The translations under genes were made by a program, and so were the position numbers. From Actinomycetospora lemnae (GTDB taxonomy: Bacteria; Actinomycetota; Actinomycetes; Mycobacteriales; Pseudonocardiaceae): a stretch of 64,000 bases of DNA. Below the pieces are notes generated by a model that saw only the letters and a program-made list of their open reading frames with translations, ran no database searches and was not told where the DNA came from. Positions 39,739 to 47,445 of this stretch are shown here, in pieces. The stretch's first letter is position 1. Each line of letters begins with the position of its first letter. The DNA is taken from positions 124,001 through 188,000 of the forward strand of contig NZ_JAQZAO010000005.1 in NCBI RefSeq assembly GCF_028737315.1. Reading direction: 5' to 3'.

Positions 39739-42096
39739 CTACGAGTGGCGGCGGAAGAGCGGCGCGCGTCCGGGCGGCTGCTCGACCTCGCCGACCGCCG
39801 GCGGGGGCGGCACGTCGAGGGTCACCGGCTCGTCGGTCGACACCGTGAACTCCTCGCCGTGGTGGGCGAGGTCGAGCTCGTCGCCCTTCTCGAGCGAGTA
39901 GGTCGCCCGCGAGCCCTCGATCGCCACGTGCACCGAGCGTCCCCGCCACTGGATGCGGAAGCGCAGGCCGGACAGCGCCGCGGGCAGGCGCGGCGCGAAG
40001 GTCAGCCGCCCGTCGTGGGTGCGCATCCCGCCGAGGCCCATGACGATCGAGGTCCACGCGCTGCCCAGCGCCGCGAGGTGGACGCCGTCGCGCACGTTGT
40101 GCTCGAGGTCGGCGAGGTCCATCTGCGCCGATTCGCACAGGTAGTCGTAGGCCAGGTCCATGTGGCCGGTCTCGGCGGCCATCACCGCGAGCGTGCCGGG
40201 GGACAGCGACGAGTCCCGGACGGTGATCCGCTCGTAGTAGACGAAGTTGTCGTACTTCTGCTGCGGGGTGAAGGCGTCCGGGCACTGGACCATCGCCAGC
40301 ACCAGGTCGGGCTGCTTGACGACCTGCTTGCGGTACAGGTCGAAGTACGGGTAGTTGAGCAGCAGCGGGTAGTGGTCCTCCGGCGTGTGCTCGAAGTCCC
40401 ACACGGCGTGGCGGGTGAAGCCCTCGCTCTGCTGGTGCACGCCCAGCGCCTCGTCGAACGGGATCACCATGGCGGTCGCGGCGGCCCGCCAGCTCGCGAC
40501 CTCCTCCGGGCTGACGTGCAGCCGCTCGGCCTCGCGCGGCCAGCGCACCGCCACGTCGGCCGCCCCGCGCAGGTTCTTCTGCGCCATGAGGTTGGTGTAG
40601 ACGTTGTTGTCGGCCACCGCGGAGTACTCGTCGGGGCCGGTGACGCCGTCGATGCGGAAGGCGCTGTCGCTGTCGTGGTGGCCCAGGGAGCGCCACAGCC
40701 GCGCGGTGGCCACGAGCAGGTCGACGCCGACGGTGCGCTCGAACTCGCGGTCGTCGGTGGCCGCGACGTAGCGCATGACGGCGTCGGCGATGTCGGCGTT
40801 GACGTGGAACGCCGCGGTGCCCGCCGGCCAGTAGCCCGAGCACTCCTCACCGTTGATCGTCCGCCAGGCGAACGCGGCGCCGTCGAGCCCGAGGTGGGCG
40901 GCGTGGGCGTAGGCGATGTCGAGCGTCGAGTGCCGCCAGCGCAGGGCGTCGGCGGCCGCTCGCGGCTGGGTGTACATGAACACCGGCAGGACGAACGTCT
41001 CGCCGTCCCAGAAGCTGTGGCCGTCGTACCCCTGGCCGGTCAGGCCCTTGGCGCCGATCGCCCGGTGCTCGGCCCGCGCCCCGGCCTGCAGCACCTGGAA
41101 CAGGCAGAACCGCAGCGCCTGCTGCAGGCGCGGGTCGCCGTCGATCTCGAGGTCGGCCTTCTCCCAGAACGCGTCGAGGTACTCGCGCTGCGCCGCGAGC
41201 AGGCCGTCCCAGCCGGTGTAGACCGAGGCGTCGAGCGCGGCCTCGACCTGGTCGACGATCGCGGGCTGCGAGCGCTGGCTCGACCACCCGTAGGCCATGT
41301 ACTTGACGACCCGCAGCGTCTGCCCGGGCTTCAGGCGGGTGATGACCGTCGTGCGTCCGACGTTGTTCGAGCAGGAGCTCGTCACCTGCGCGTCGTCCGG
41401 GCCGAAGACCTGGTGCTCCATGGCCGCGCCGACGCGCAGCTCGGACCGCCGGGTCTGGTGGGTCATACGCGCGCCGTGGCTGGAGTTCGAGTGGTGCTCG
41501 GGCACGAGCACGTCCTGCAGTGCAGCCGCCACGCGCGGGTCGCCCTCGATGACCGGCATCTGCTCGTTGGCGAAGAGCTCGGACTGGACGACGAGCAGCG
41601 CCTCCGAGCCCGCGTCCTCGGGGACCCCGACCTCGTAGGAGATCGCCGCGACCGCGCGCTGGGAGAAGGACACCAGGCGTGTCGAGGTCACCGTGACCCG
41701 CTGCCCGTTGGGCGAGGTCCAGTCGACGTGGCGGGTCAGGGTGCCGGCGCGCATGTCGAGGGTGCGGTGGTGCGCGTGCAGCTCCCCGTAGCGCACGTCG
41801 AGGGGCTCGTCGTCGACGAGCACCCGGATGAGCTTGCCGTTGGGGACGTTGACGAGAGTCTGCCCCTCGTCGGGGAAGCCGAAGCCGCCCTCGGCGTGCG
41901 GCAGCGGGCGGGACTCGAAGAACGAGTTGAGGTAGGTGCCGGGCATCGCGTGCGGCTCCCCCTCGTCGAGGTTGCCGCGCATCCCGACGTGCCCGTTGGC
42001 CAGCGCGAACAGCGACTCGGTCTGCGGGAGCGCGTCGAGGTCGACGCGCGGCTCGTGCACCGTCCACGGGTCGACCCGGAAGGCGTTGGTGATCAC
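39739..42096 (-). CDS. glycoside hydrolase family 65 protein (trehalose/maltose/kojibiose-acting)
   Basis: A 785-residue GH65 enzyme with an N-terminal beta-sandwich (ESLFALANGHVGMRGN), an (alpha/alpha)6 barrel with KGLTGQGYDGHSFWDGETFVLP, and the general acid E490 in GVTGPDEYSA. Phosphate-site features (HRAIGAKGL and SSLSPGT) are compatible with a phosphorylase or with the phosphate-dependent trehalases described in mycobacteria. Length matches Rv3401 (about 786). It likely degrades an alpha-linked glucose disaccharide in the cytoplasm. Start is ATG 42096 followed by TNAFRVDPW. Rv3401-type genes usually follow a beta-phosphoglucomutase gene; none is here. Confidence 0.9.
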   Translation of the reverse strand: MITNAFRVDPWTVHEPRVDLDALPQTESLFALANGHVGMRGNLDEGEPHAMPGTYLNSFFESRPLPHAEGGFGFPDEGQTLVNVPNGKLIRVLVDDEPLDVRYGELHAHHRTLDMRAGTLTRHVDWTSPNGQRVTVTSTRLVSFSQRAVAAISYEVGVPEDAGSEALLVVQSELFANEQMPVIEGDPRVAAALQDVLVPEHHSNSSHGARMTHQTRRSELRVGAAMEHQVFGPDDAQVTSSCSNNVGRTTVITRLKPGQTLRVVKYMAYGWSSQRSQPAIVDQVEAALDASVYTGWDGLLAAQREYLDAFWEKADLEIDGDPRLQQALRFCLFQVLQAGARAEHRAIGAKGLTGQGYDGHSFWDGETFVLPVFMYTQPRAAADALRWRHSTLDIAYAHAAHLGLDGAAFAWRTINGEECSGYWPAGTAAFHVNADIADAVMRYVAATDDREFERTVGVDLLVATARLWRSLGHHDSDSAFRIDGVTGPDEYSAVADNNVYTNLMAQKNLRGAADVAVRWPREAERLHVSPEEVASWRAAATAMVIPFDEALGVHQQSEGFTRHAVWDFEHTPEDHYPLLLNYPYFDLYRKQVVKQPDLVLAMVQCPDAFTPQQKYDNFVYYERITVRDSSLSPGTLAVMAAETGHMDLAYDYLCESAQMDLADLEHNVRDGVHLAALGSAWTSIVMGLGGMRTHDGRLTFAPRLPAALSGLRFRIQWRGRSVHVAIEGSRATYSLEKGDELDLAHHGEEFTVSTDEPVTLDVPPPPAVGEVEQPPGRAPLFRRHS

Positions 42097-42213
42097 GGGA
42101 GCTCCTCGTCAACTCCGGACGCGCGCACCGCGCCCCTGGGCCCGCCGGAGGTCCTCTCCTCTCCCGCGGAGGTCGGCGGGAGCGTAGCCGCCGGTTGTTT
42201 CGTCCCTCGGGCC

Positions 42214-42219
42214 TACGGT
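42214..42219 (+). promoter_or_regulatory. -10 box of the aldo/keto reductase gene, probably leaderless
   Basis: TACGGT ends 6 nt before the ATG at 42226, with no ribosome site in between. Confidence 0.45.
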
Positions 42220-42225
42220 GTCGGC

Positions 42226-43215
42226 ATGGTGTCCCGCGTCCGCATCCCCCGCACCGACCTCGAGGTCCACCCGCTCTGCCTGGGCGGCAACGTGTTCGGG
42301 TGGACCGCCGACGCCGACACCTCCGCCGCCGTCCTCGACGCCTACCTCGACGCCGGCGGCGACTTCGTCGACACCGCCGACTCCTACACCTGGCGCGTCG
42401 AGGGCAACTCCGGCGGCGACTCCGAGCGGGTGCTCGGCGGCTGGATGGCGGCGCGCGGGGTCCGCGACCGCGTGGTCGTCGCGACCAAGGTGGGGTCGTG
42501 GCCCGAGCGCCCGGGCCTCTCGCCGGCGAACGTGCGCGCCGCGTGCGACGACTCGCTGCGCCGGCTCGGCACCGACCACATCGACCTCTACTACGCCCAC
42601 CGCGACGACCCGGACACCCCGCTCGAGGACGCGCTGGGCGGGTTCGACGAGCTCGTGCGGGCCGGCAAGGTCCGCCACGTCGGGCTGTCGAACTTCTCGG
42701 CCGAGCGCGTGACCTCGGCGCTGACGATCGCCGACCGACACGGGCTCGCCCGGCCGGTCGCGCTGCAGCCGCACTACAACCTGGTGGAGCGGGCGGTCTA
42801 CGAGGACGAGCTCGCCGACGTCGCCGCCTCCGCCGACCTCGGCGTCATGCCCTACTTCGCGCTGGCCAAGGGTTTCCTCACCGGGAAGTACCGCCCGGGT
42901 TCCCCGGCAGCGACGGCACCGGACACCAGTGGCCCGATGGCCTCGGCGCGCGCCGGCGGCGCGGTGGAGTACCTCGACGAGCGGGGCGTGCGGGTGCTCG
43001 GCGTGCTGGAGGAGGTCGCGGGCGCGCACGGAGTGCCGATGGCGTCGGTGGCGCTGGCGTGGCTGGCGGCCCAGCCGACCGTCACCGCCCCCATCGCGTC
43101 GGCCCGTACCGTCGACCAGCTGCGCACGATCCTGCCGATGGCCGACCTCGAGCTCGCCGACGACGAGGTCGCCGCCCTCACCGCGGCGTCGGAGGACACC
43201 CGCCTGGACGCCTGA
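42226..43215 (+). CDS. aldo/keto reductase
   Basis: A 329-residue NADPH-dependent TIM-barrel reductase. Catalytic landmarks are FVDTADSYTW (Asp/Tyr), VVATKVG (Lys) and DLYYAHRDDP (His). The cofactor-binding end is TAPIASARTVDQL. It resembles the subgroup related to YghZ/Tas-like or oxidoreductase Rv2298-like enzymes; the substrate is unknown. It is divergent from the GH65 gene (129 bp apart) and followed at 49 bp by the IclR regulator on the same strand. Confidence 0.9.
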   Translation: MVSRVRIPRTDLEVHPLCLGGNVFGWTADADTSAAVLDAYLDAGGDFVDTADSYTWRVEGNSGGDSERVLGGWMAARGVRDRVVVATKVGSWPERPGLSPANVRAACDDSLRRLGTDHIDLYYAHRDDPDTPLEDALGGFDELVRAGKVRHVGLSNFSAERVTSALTIADRHGLARPVALQPHYNLVERAVYEDELADVAASADLGVMPYFALAKGFLTGKYRPGSPAATAPDTSGPMASARAGGAVEYLDERGVRVLGVLEEVAGAHGVPMASVALAWLAAQPTVTAPIASARTVDQLRTILPMADLELADDEVAALTAASEDTRLDA

Positions 43216-43264
43216 GCCGCTCTCCGGTGGCAGGGCACGCGCCGCTCGGGTTCGCTGTGGTCCT

Positions 43265-44089
43265 GTGAGCGCGCTCTCCTCGGTGCACCGCGCCCTCCAG
43301 GTGCTGGAGGTCGTCGCGGCGGCGGGGGACGGCATCACGGCGAAGGCGGTGGCGCGTCGCCTCGAGTACAACCTGTCGACGACCTACCACCTGCTCGACA
43401 GCCTCGTCTCCGACGGCTACCTCGTGCGGCTGGAGGCCTCGCGCGGCTTCGGACTGGGGCCGAAGCTGCCGGCGCTTCACGACCGGCTCGTCGCCCAGCT
43501 GCCCGTGCCCCGCGGGCTCGGCGGGATCCTCGGCGAGGTGCACGGCACCGCCGGCGCGGGCGCGCTGTACGCGGCGTTCCGCGACGACGACGTGGTGGTG
43601 GTCGCGCACGACGACTGCGCCGAGCACCCGGTGCCCGTCATCTCGACGTGGCGCGGCGCGCTGCACGCGACGGCGGTCGGGAAGCTGTGGCTCGCCGAGT
43701 GCGGCGCGGCCGAGCGGCGCGCGGTGCTCGACCGCGACGGCCTGCCCGCCCACGCCTACCGCACGATGACCGACCCCGCCGAGCTCGAGCGCGAGCTCGA
43801 CGCCGTGCGCCGCCGCGACCTCGCCGTGGACCGCGGTGAGCTGCGCGAACGCCTGGCGTGCATGGCGGCGCCGGTGCGCGTGCCGGGGGCCGACGGGCCG
43901 GTGCTCGTGGGCGCGGTGGCGGTGGCCGTGCCGGTCGTGCCCGCGGGCGGTCCGGGCAGCATCGCCGACCGCCGCGACCGTCTCGAGCGCGCGGTCCGGG
44001 AGGGCGCGCGCCGGCTGGCGGTGGCCCTGCAGGATCCCGTTTCCACTGGGTGGGACGACGGCGGGCCGGGCGCCGTGCGCCGCGGATAA
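43265..44089 (+). CDS. IclR family transcriptional regulator
   Basis: A 274-residue regulator with an N-terminal winged helix (VHRALQVLEVVAAAGDGITA, VARRLEYNLSTTYHLLDSLV, DGYLVRLE) and a C-terminal GAF-like effector domain (HATAVGKLWLAECG is the typical ALGK-like region). The GTG at 43265 starts directly at the winged helix. Its TAA stop (44087-44089) overlaps the -10 box inferred for the MetE-like gene. It probably responds to a small organic acid and controls neighbours, not proven. Confidence 0.88.
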   Translation: MSALSSVHRALQVLEVVAAAGDGITAKAVARRLEYNLSTTYHLLDSLVSDGYLVRLEASRGFGLGPKLPALHDRLVAQLPVPRGLGGILGEVHGTAGAGALYAAFRDDDVVVVAHDDCAEHPVPVISTWRGALHATAVGKLWLAECGAAERRAVLDRDGLPAHAYRTMTDPAELERELDAVRRRDLAVDRGELRERLACMAAPVRVPGADGPVLVGAVAVAVPVVPAGGPGSIADRRDRLERAVREGARRLAVALQDPVSTGWDDGGPGAVRRG

Positions 44090-44092
44090 CCT
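44087..44092 (+). promoter_or_regulatory. -10 box of the MetE-like gene, probably leaderless
   Basis: TAACCT ends 7 nt before the ATG at 44100 and includes the stop codon of the preceding IclR gene. Confidence 0.4.
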
Positions 44093-44099
44093 CCTGCGC

Positions 44100-45227
44100 A
44101 TGAGTGCCCGGACCAGCGCCCCGTTCCGCGCCGACCACGTCGGGAGCCTCCTGCGCCCGCCCGCCCTCAAGCAGGCCCGCGACGACCACGCCGCCGGCCG
44201 CATCGACGCCGACGCCCTGCGCGCCGCCGAGGACGAGGCGATCCGCGACGTCGTGAAGCTCCAGGAGGACGCCGGCCTGCAGGCCGCCACCGACGGCGAG
44301 CTGCGCCGCACGTCGTGGCACATGGACTTCCTCTACCAGCTCGACGGCGTCTCCTCGTCGAAGGACAGCTCGGTCGAGGTGGCGTTCCGCAACGCCTCGG
44401 GCGACATCACGTTCGCGGCCATGTCGCTGGTGATCGACCAGCGCATCGGGCTCTCGTCGACGATCTTCGGCGACGCCTTCTCGATGCTCGCCTCGACCGT
44501 GACGACGGCCGTGCCGAAGCTGACGATCCCCTCGCCGTCGATGCTGCACTACCGGCTCGGCGGCGCCCCGGTGCACGAGGGCTCGCCGTACACCGACGCG
44601 GACACGTTCTGGGCCGACCTCGCCGCGGCGTACCGCGAGGAGGTCTCGCGCCTCTACGACCTCGGCGTGCGCTACCTGCAGCTCGACGACACCTCGCTGG
44701 CCTACCTCAACGACCCGGCCCAGCGGGAGTCGATGGCCGCGCGCGGCGAGGACGCCGACCACATGCACGTGCGCTACGTCGACACGATCAACGAGGTGCT
44801 CCGCGACCGGCCGTCGGACCTGCGCGTCACCACGCACATGTGCCGCGGCAACTACCGCTCCTCCTGGGCGGCCGAGGGCGGCTACGACCACGTCGCCGAG
44901 ACCGTCTTCGGCGGGCTGGACGTGGACGGCTTCTTCTGCGAGTACGACGACGCCCGCTCCGGCGACTTCTCGCCCCTGCGCTTCCTGCCCCGCGGCGACC
45001 AGCAGGTGGTCCTCGGCCTCGTGACCACCAAGACCGGCGAGCTCGAGGACCCCGACACGCTCAAGCGCCGCATCGAGGAGGCGACGAAGTACGTGCCGCT
45101 CGAGCAGCTCTGCCTCTCCCCGCAGTGCGGCTTCTCCTCGACGGTGGAGGGCAACGACCTCACCGCCGACCAGCAGCGCGCGAAGCTCGACCTCGTCGTG
45201 TCCGTGGCCCGCGACGTCTGGGGCTGA
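44100..45227 (+). CDS. cobalamin-independent methionine synthase-like protein (MetE C-terminal domain, YxjG type)
   Basis: A 375-residue single-domain protein. The zinc ligands of the MetE catalytic domain are visible: H246 and C248 in THMCRGNYRSSW and C343 in SPQCGFSS. The N-terminus FRADHVGSLLRP is the YxjG/YxjH mark. It transfers a methyl or alkyl group to or from a thiol. Options are methionine synthesis with a simple methyl donor, or an epoxyalkane:coenzyme M-type reaction, whose enzymes share this fold and size. Sequence alone does not decide. It follows an IclR regulator. Confidence 0.85.
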   Translation: MSARTSAPFRADHVGSLLRPPALKQARDDHAAGRIDADALRAAEDEAIRDVVKLQEDAGLQAATDGELRRTSWHMDFLYQLDGVSSSKDSSVEVAFRNASGDITFAAMSLVIDQRIGLSSTIFGDAFSMLASTVTTAVPKLTIPSPSMLHYRLGGAPVHEGSPYTDADTFWADLAAAYREEVSRLYDLGVRYLQLDDTSLAYLNDPAQRESMAARGEDADHMHVRYVDTINEVLRDRPSDLRVTTHMCRGNYRSSWAAEGGYDHVAETVFGGLDVDGFFCEYDDARSGDFSPLRFLPRGDQQVVLGLVTTKTGELEDPDTLKRRIEEATKYVPLEQLCLSPQCGFSSTVEGNDLTADQQRAKLDLVVSVARDVWG

Positions 45228-45271
45228 CCCCCGCCGGCACACACGGCGGGGCGCGCCGGTCCGGGTCTGTG

Positions 45272-45323
45272 GCAGCGAACGCGCTGTTCGCTGCTTCTAG
45301 GCGCGCGAAGTCCCCGTTCGCGC
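45272..45323 (+). repeat. dispersed double-hairpin repeat, copy B
   Basis: GCAGCGAAC-N5-GTTCGCTGC (45272-45294), linker TTCTAGGC, then GCGCGAA-N7-TTCGCGC. Both hairpins are perfect in this copy, which is the clearest member of the family. 45 bp after the MetE-like gene. Confidence 0.8.
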
Positions 45324-45355
45324 GCTGACTCGGGTCGGCACACTCGCCCGCTGTG

Positions 45356-45408
45356 GCAACGAACGCGCTGTTCGCTGCTTCTACGCGCGGCGAACTCCAC
45401 GTTCATGG
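45356..45408 (+). repeat. dispersed double-hairpin repeat, copy C
   Basis: Same orientation as copy B, 32 bp further on. GCAACGAACGCGCTGTTCG begins the first hairpin (one mismatch). The second half (CGCGCGGCGAACTCCACGTT) is diverged. Confidence 0.7.
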
Positions 45409-45513
45409 ACGGCCGGCCGCTGCTGCACGCGGCCGTCCCCATCGTCCGATGGCCTCCACAGGGTCGGAGGGCGTCGCTACCGCCGTCGGGTGCGGCGAGG
45501 TGACCCTCGACGC

Positions 45514-46470
45514 ATGCCTCGTCGTTCCCGGGTCGATCCCGTCGCGATCGCCGCCGTCGGCCTCCACGGAGTCGCCGCGGTCGCGGACCTGACGGCGCTG
45601 GGCATGCCGTCGTCGACGATCGCGCGGCGGGTGCACGCAGGGCACGCGCGGCGGTTGCTGCGGGGCGTCGTGAAGGAGGGGCCGGACGAACCGACCGACG
45701 ACCAGCGCGCAGCGGCTGCCCTCCTGTACGCGGGTGCGGGGTCCGTGATCAGCGGCGGTGAGGCGTTGCGTCGGCACGGTCTCACCGACCCGAACCCCGG
45801 ACGGCGAATCCTGGTCCTCGTCGAGGCACAGAGGCAGCGCACCTCGTCGGCGTTCGTGGAGATCGAGCGGACGGAGCGCCTGCCGACCGCCACGATCACC
45901 GACGACCTGGCGATCGCTCCGCTCGACCGAACAGTGATCGACACCGCCCGGCGACAGGACCGGATCGACGTCGTGCGCGCCGTGCTCACCGAGGCGGTCC
46001 AGAAGGGCCGGACGACCGTGGCGCGACTCGCCGCCGAGCTGGCCGCGGGCTCGCAGCGTGGTTCGGCGCTCCCGCGTCGGGTGCTGCACGACGAGCTCGG
46101 GGCCGGCGTGCGGTCGGTCGCGGAGGCGTGGGCGCGCGAGCTCCACGCCGAGAGCGACCTGCCACGCGTCCTGTGGAATCCGCGCCTCTACGACCCCGCC
46201 GGCACCTACATCGCGCAGGCCGACGCCTTCTTCCCGGACGTCGGACTGGCGTGGGAGATCGACTCGGTCCGGCACCACTTCCTGCTGCCCGACTGGGACA
46301 AGACCCTGCGCCGACGTGCTCGGATGCAGGCCTTCGGCCTCGTCGTCGCCCACACCCGACCGAGTCGGACCCGTGCCGATCGGGCCGCGGTCATCGAGGA
46401 GCTGTGGGGCTCCTACCGCCTCGCGGCGTCGCGCCCGTGCCCGGACCTGCGCGTCGTCGTCGCGTCCTGA
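45514..46470 (+). CDS. AbiEi-like winged-helix protein with DUF559/PD-(D/E)XK-like C-terminus
   Basis: A 318-residue protein. Residues 1-50 look like the winged-helix start of AbiEi-type antitoxin domains (LTALGMPSSTIARRVHAGHA). The middle (ITDDLAIAPLDRTVIDTARR) is as in actinobacterial multi-copy AbiEi-like proteins. The C-terminus (FFPDVGLAWEIDSVRHHFLL then TLRRRARMQAFGLVVAH) resembles DUF559/Vsr-type nucleases with a D...ExD set. A role in defence or DNA cleavage is inferred. ATG 45514 has GAGGTG upstream. Base composition is slightly less GC-rich at third positions. It is bracketed by inverted pairs of the dispersed repeat. Confidence 0.7.
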   Translation: MPRRSRVDPVAIAAVGLHGVAAVADLTALGMPSSTIARRVHAGHARRLLRGVVKEGPDEPTDDQRAAAALLYAGAGSVISGGEALRRHGLTDPNPGRRILVLVEAQRQRTSSAFVEIERTERLPTATITDDLAIAPLDRTVIDTARRQDRIDVVRAVLTEAVQKGRTTVARLAAELAAGSQRGSALPRRVLHDELGAGVRSVAEAWARELHAESDLPRVLWNPRLYDPAGTYIAQADAFFPDVGLAWEIDSVRHHFLLPDWDKTLRRRARMQAFGLVVAHTRPSRTRADRAAVIEELWGSYRLAASRPCPDLRVVVAS

Positions 46471-46500
46471 CCCTCACGGCCCGCCGGCCGTGGTCGACGA

Positions 46501-46543
46501 GGGGGGACTTCGCACGCCGAGAAGCAGCGAACAGCGCGTTCGC
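46501..46543 (-). repeat. dispersed double-hairpin repeat, copy D
   Basis: Minus-strand copy: GCGAACGCGCTGTTCGCTGC followed by TTCTCGGCGTGCGAAGTCCC. It is truncated before the last arm. 31 bp after the AbiEi-like gene. Confidence 0.7.
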
Positions 46544-46578
46544 GGCCGAAGGCGACCCCTCGCCGGCCCCGTGCCCGG

Positions 46579-46627
46579 AGCGAACGCGGAGTTCGTCCGC
46601 CTAGAAGCAACGAACAGCGCGTTCGCT
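46579..46627 (-). repeat. dispersed double-hairpin repeat, copy E
   Basis: Minus-strand copy: GCGAACGCGCTGTTCGTTGC, then TTCTAGGCGGACGAACTCCG and CGTTCGCTC. Placed so that copies B/C and D/E point toward each other around the AbiEi-like gene. Confidence 0.7.
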
Positions 46628-46656
46628 CCGGGACAAGAAGCCCGCCGCGGACCTGC

Positions 46657-47445
46657 TCAGACCCCGTAGCGTGCCGCGAGCTGGCCGCGGCAGATGCTCG
46701 TGTTGGCGTCCACGCCCACCTGGTACGAGCGGGCCTTGCGCAGGTGCAGCGGCAGGGCCTCGACGCCGACGGTGGCGCCGGTGGGGTCGACGACGAGCGG
46801 GTCGCCGTCGTCCGCCGGGATACCGAGCTCGCGGCGGCGTTCCCGCAGCCGCCGGAGGTCGTCGGTCGCCGGGGCGTCGCCGAGCGTCATGGCCGCCACG
46901 TCCTCCGGCGTCGCACCGGCCCGCATGATCGGGCGGACGACGAGGTCCGTGCCCGCCATGAGCGCGCGCTCGGTGAACGTGCGCCGCAGGTCGTCGAGCT
47001 CGGAGACCGCCTCGCCGACCTCGGTGCCCGCCATCGACGAGACGAAGCCCGCCCGGGCGGCGACGCCGGCGTTGATGGCGTCGGACGCGAAGTGGTCGGC
47101 GAGGACGACGTCGGCCCGGGTCACCCCGGGCGCCGCCGACACCGCGTCGTGGGCGTCGGCGACCATGAGGAACGCGAAGTTCGGGGCGCAGAAGTAGGTG
47201 GGCAGGCGCAGCGACACGTGCGCGACCCCGTCGTCGGACACCGAGCACGACCCGACGAAGTCCAGCGAGACGACGTCGGTGTCGAGCTCGGGGTCGCGGA
47301 CGGTCCGCAGCGCCTCCCACACCCGCGCCGTCGTGCCGGTCGCGGCGGCGGCCTCGGCCGCGTTCACCCCGCCCGAGCCGGCGACGGGGGTGGAGGAGGG
47401 CCCGTCCACGGAGCGCAGCGGAGCTGGACCCGTGGAGACCGTCAT
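46657..47445 (-). CDS. DUF59/MIP18-type metal-sulfur cluster assembly factor (long form)
   Basis: A 262-residue protein. The DUF59 domain is at about residues 40-130 (ALRTVRDPELDTDVVSLDFV, VSLRLPTYFCAPNFAFLMV with a conserved Cys). A C-terminal part follows with GATVGVEALPLHLRKARSYQ and NTSICRGQLAARYG. Long DUF59 proteins of this form accompany amidohydrolases in actinobacterial propane/phenol-type diiron monooxygenase operons. ATG at 47445 overlaps the amidohydrolase stop (ATGA). Residues about 4-15 are encoded by a copy of the 36-bp-family repeat. Confidence 0.82.
   Translation of the reverse strand: MTVSTGPAPLRSVDGPSSTPVAGSGGVNAAEAAAATGTTARVWEALRTVRDPELDTDVVSLDFVGSCSVSDDGVAHVSLRLPTYFCAPNFAFLMVADAHDAVSAAPGVTRADVVLADHFASDAINAGVAARAGFVSSMAGTEVGEAVSELDDLRRTFTERALMAGTDLVVRPIMRAGATPEDVAAMTLGDAPATDDLRRLRERRRELGIPADDGDPLVVDPTGATVGVEALPLHLRKARSYQVGVDANTSICRGQLAARYGV
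47407..47435. repeat. copy of the 36-bp-family repeat at the start of the DUF59 gene
   Basis: Its reverse complement, CCACGGGTCCAGCTCCGCTG then CGCTCCGTG, matches the XRE-gene repeat unit with the flanking CCACGG at about 28 of 29 positions by eye. It is translated from the strand opposite to the one used in the XRE gene. Confidence 0.65.

Noticed and set aside
39745..43215. An 1156-codon plus-strand frame spanning the GH65 gene
   Set aside because: Only its last 329 codons (aldo/keto reductase from 42226) look like protein; the rest is antisense to GH65.
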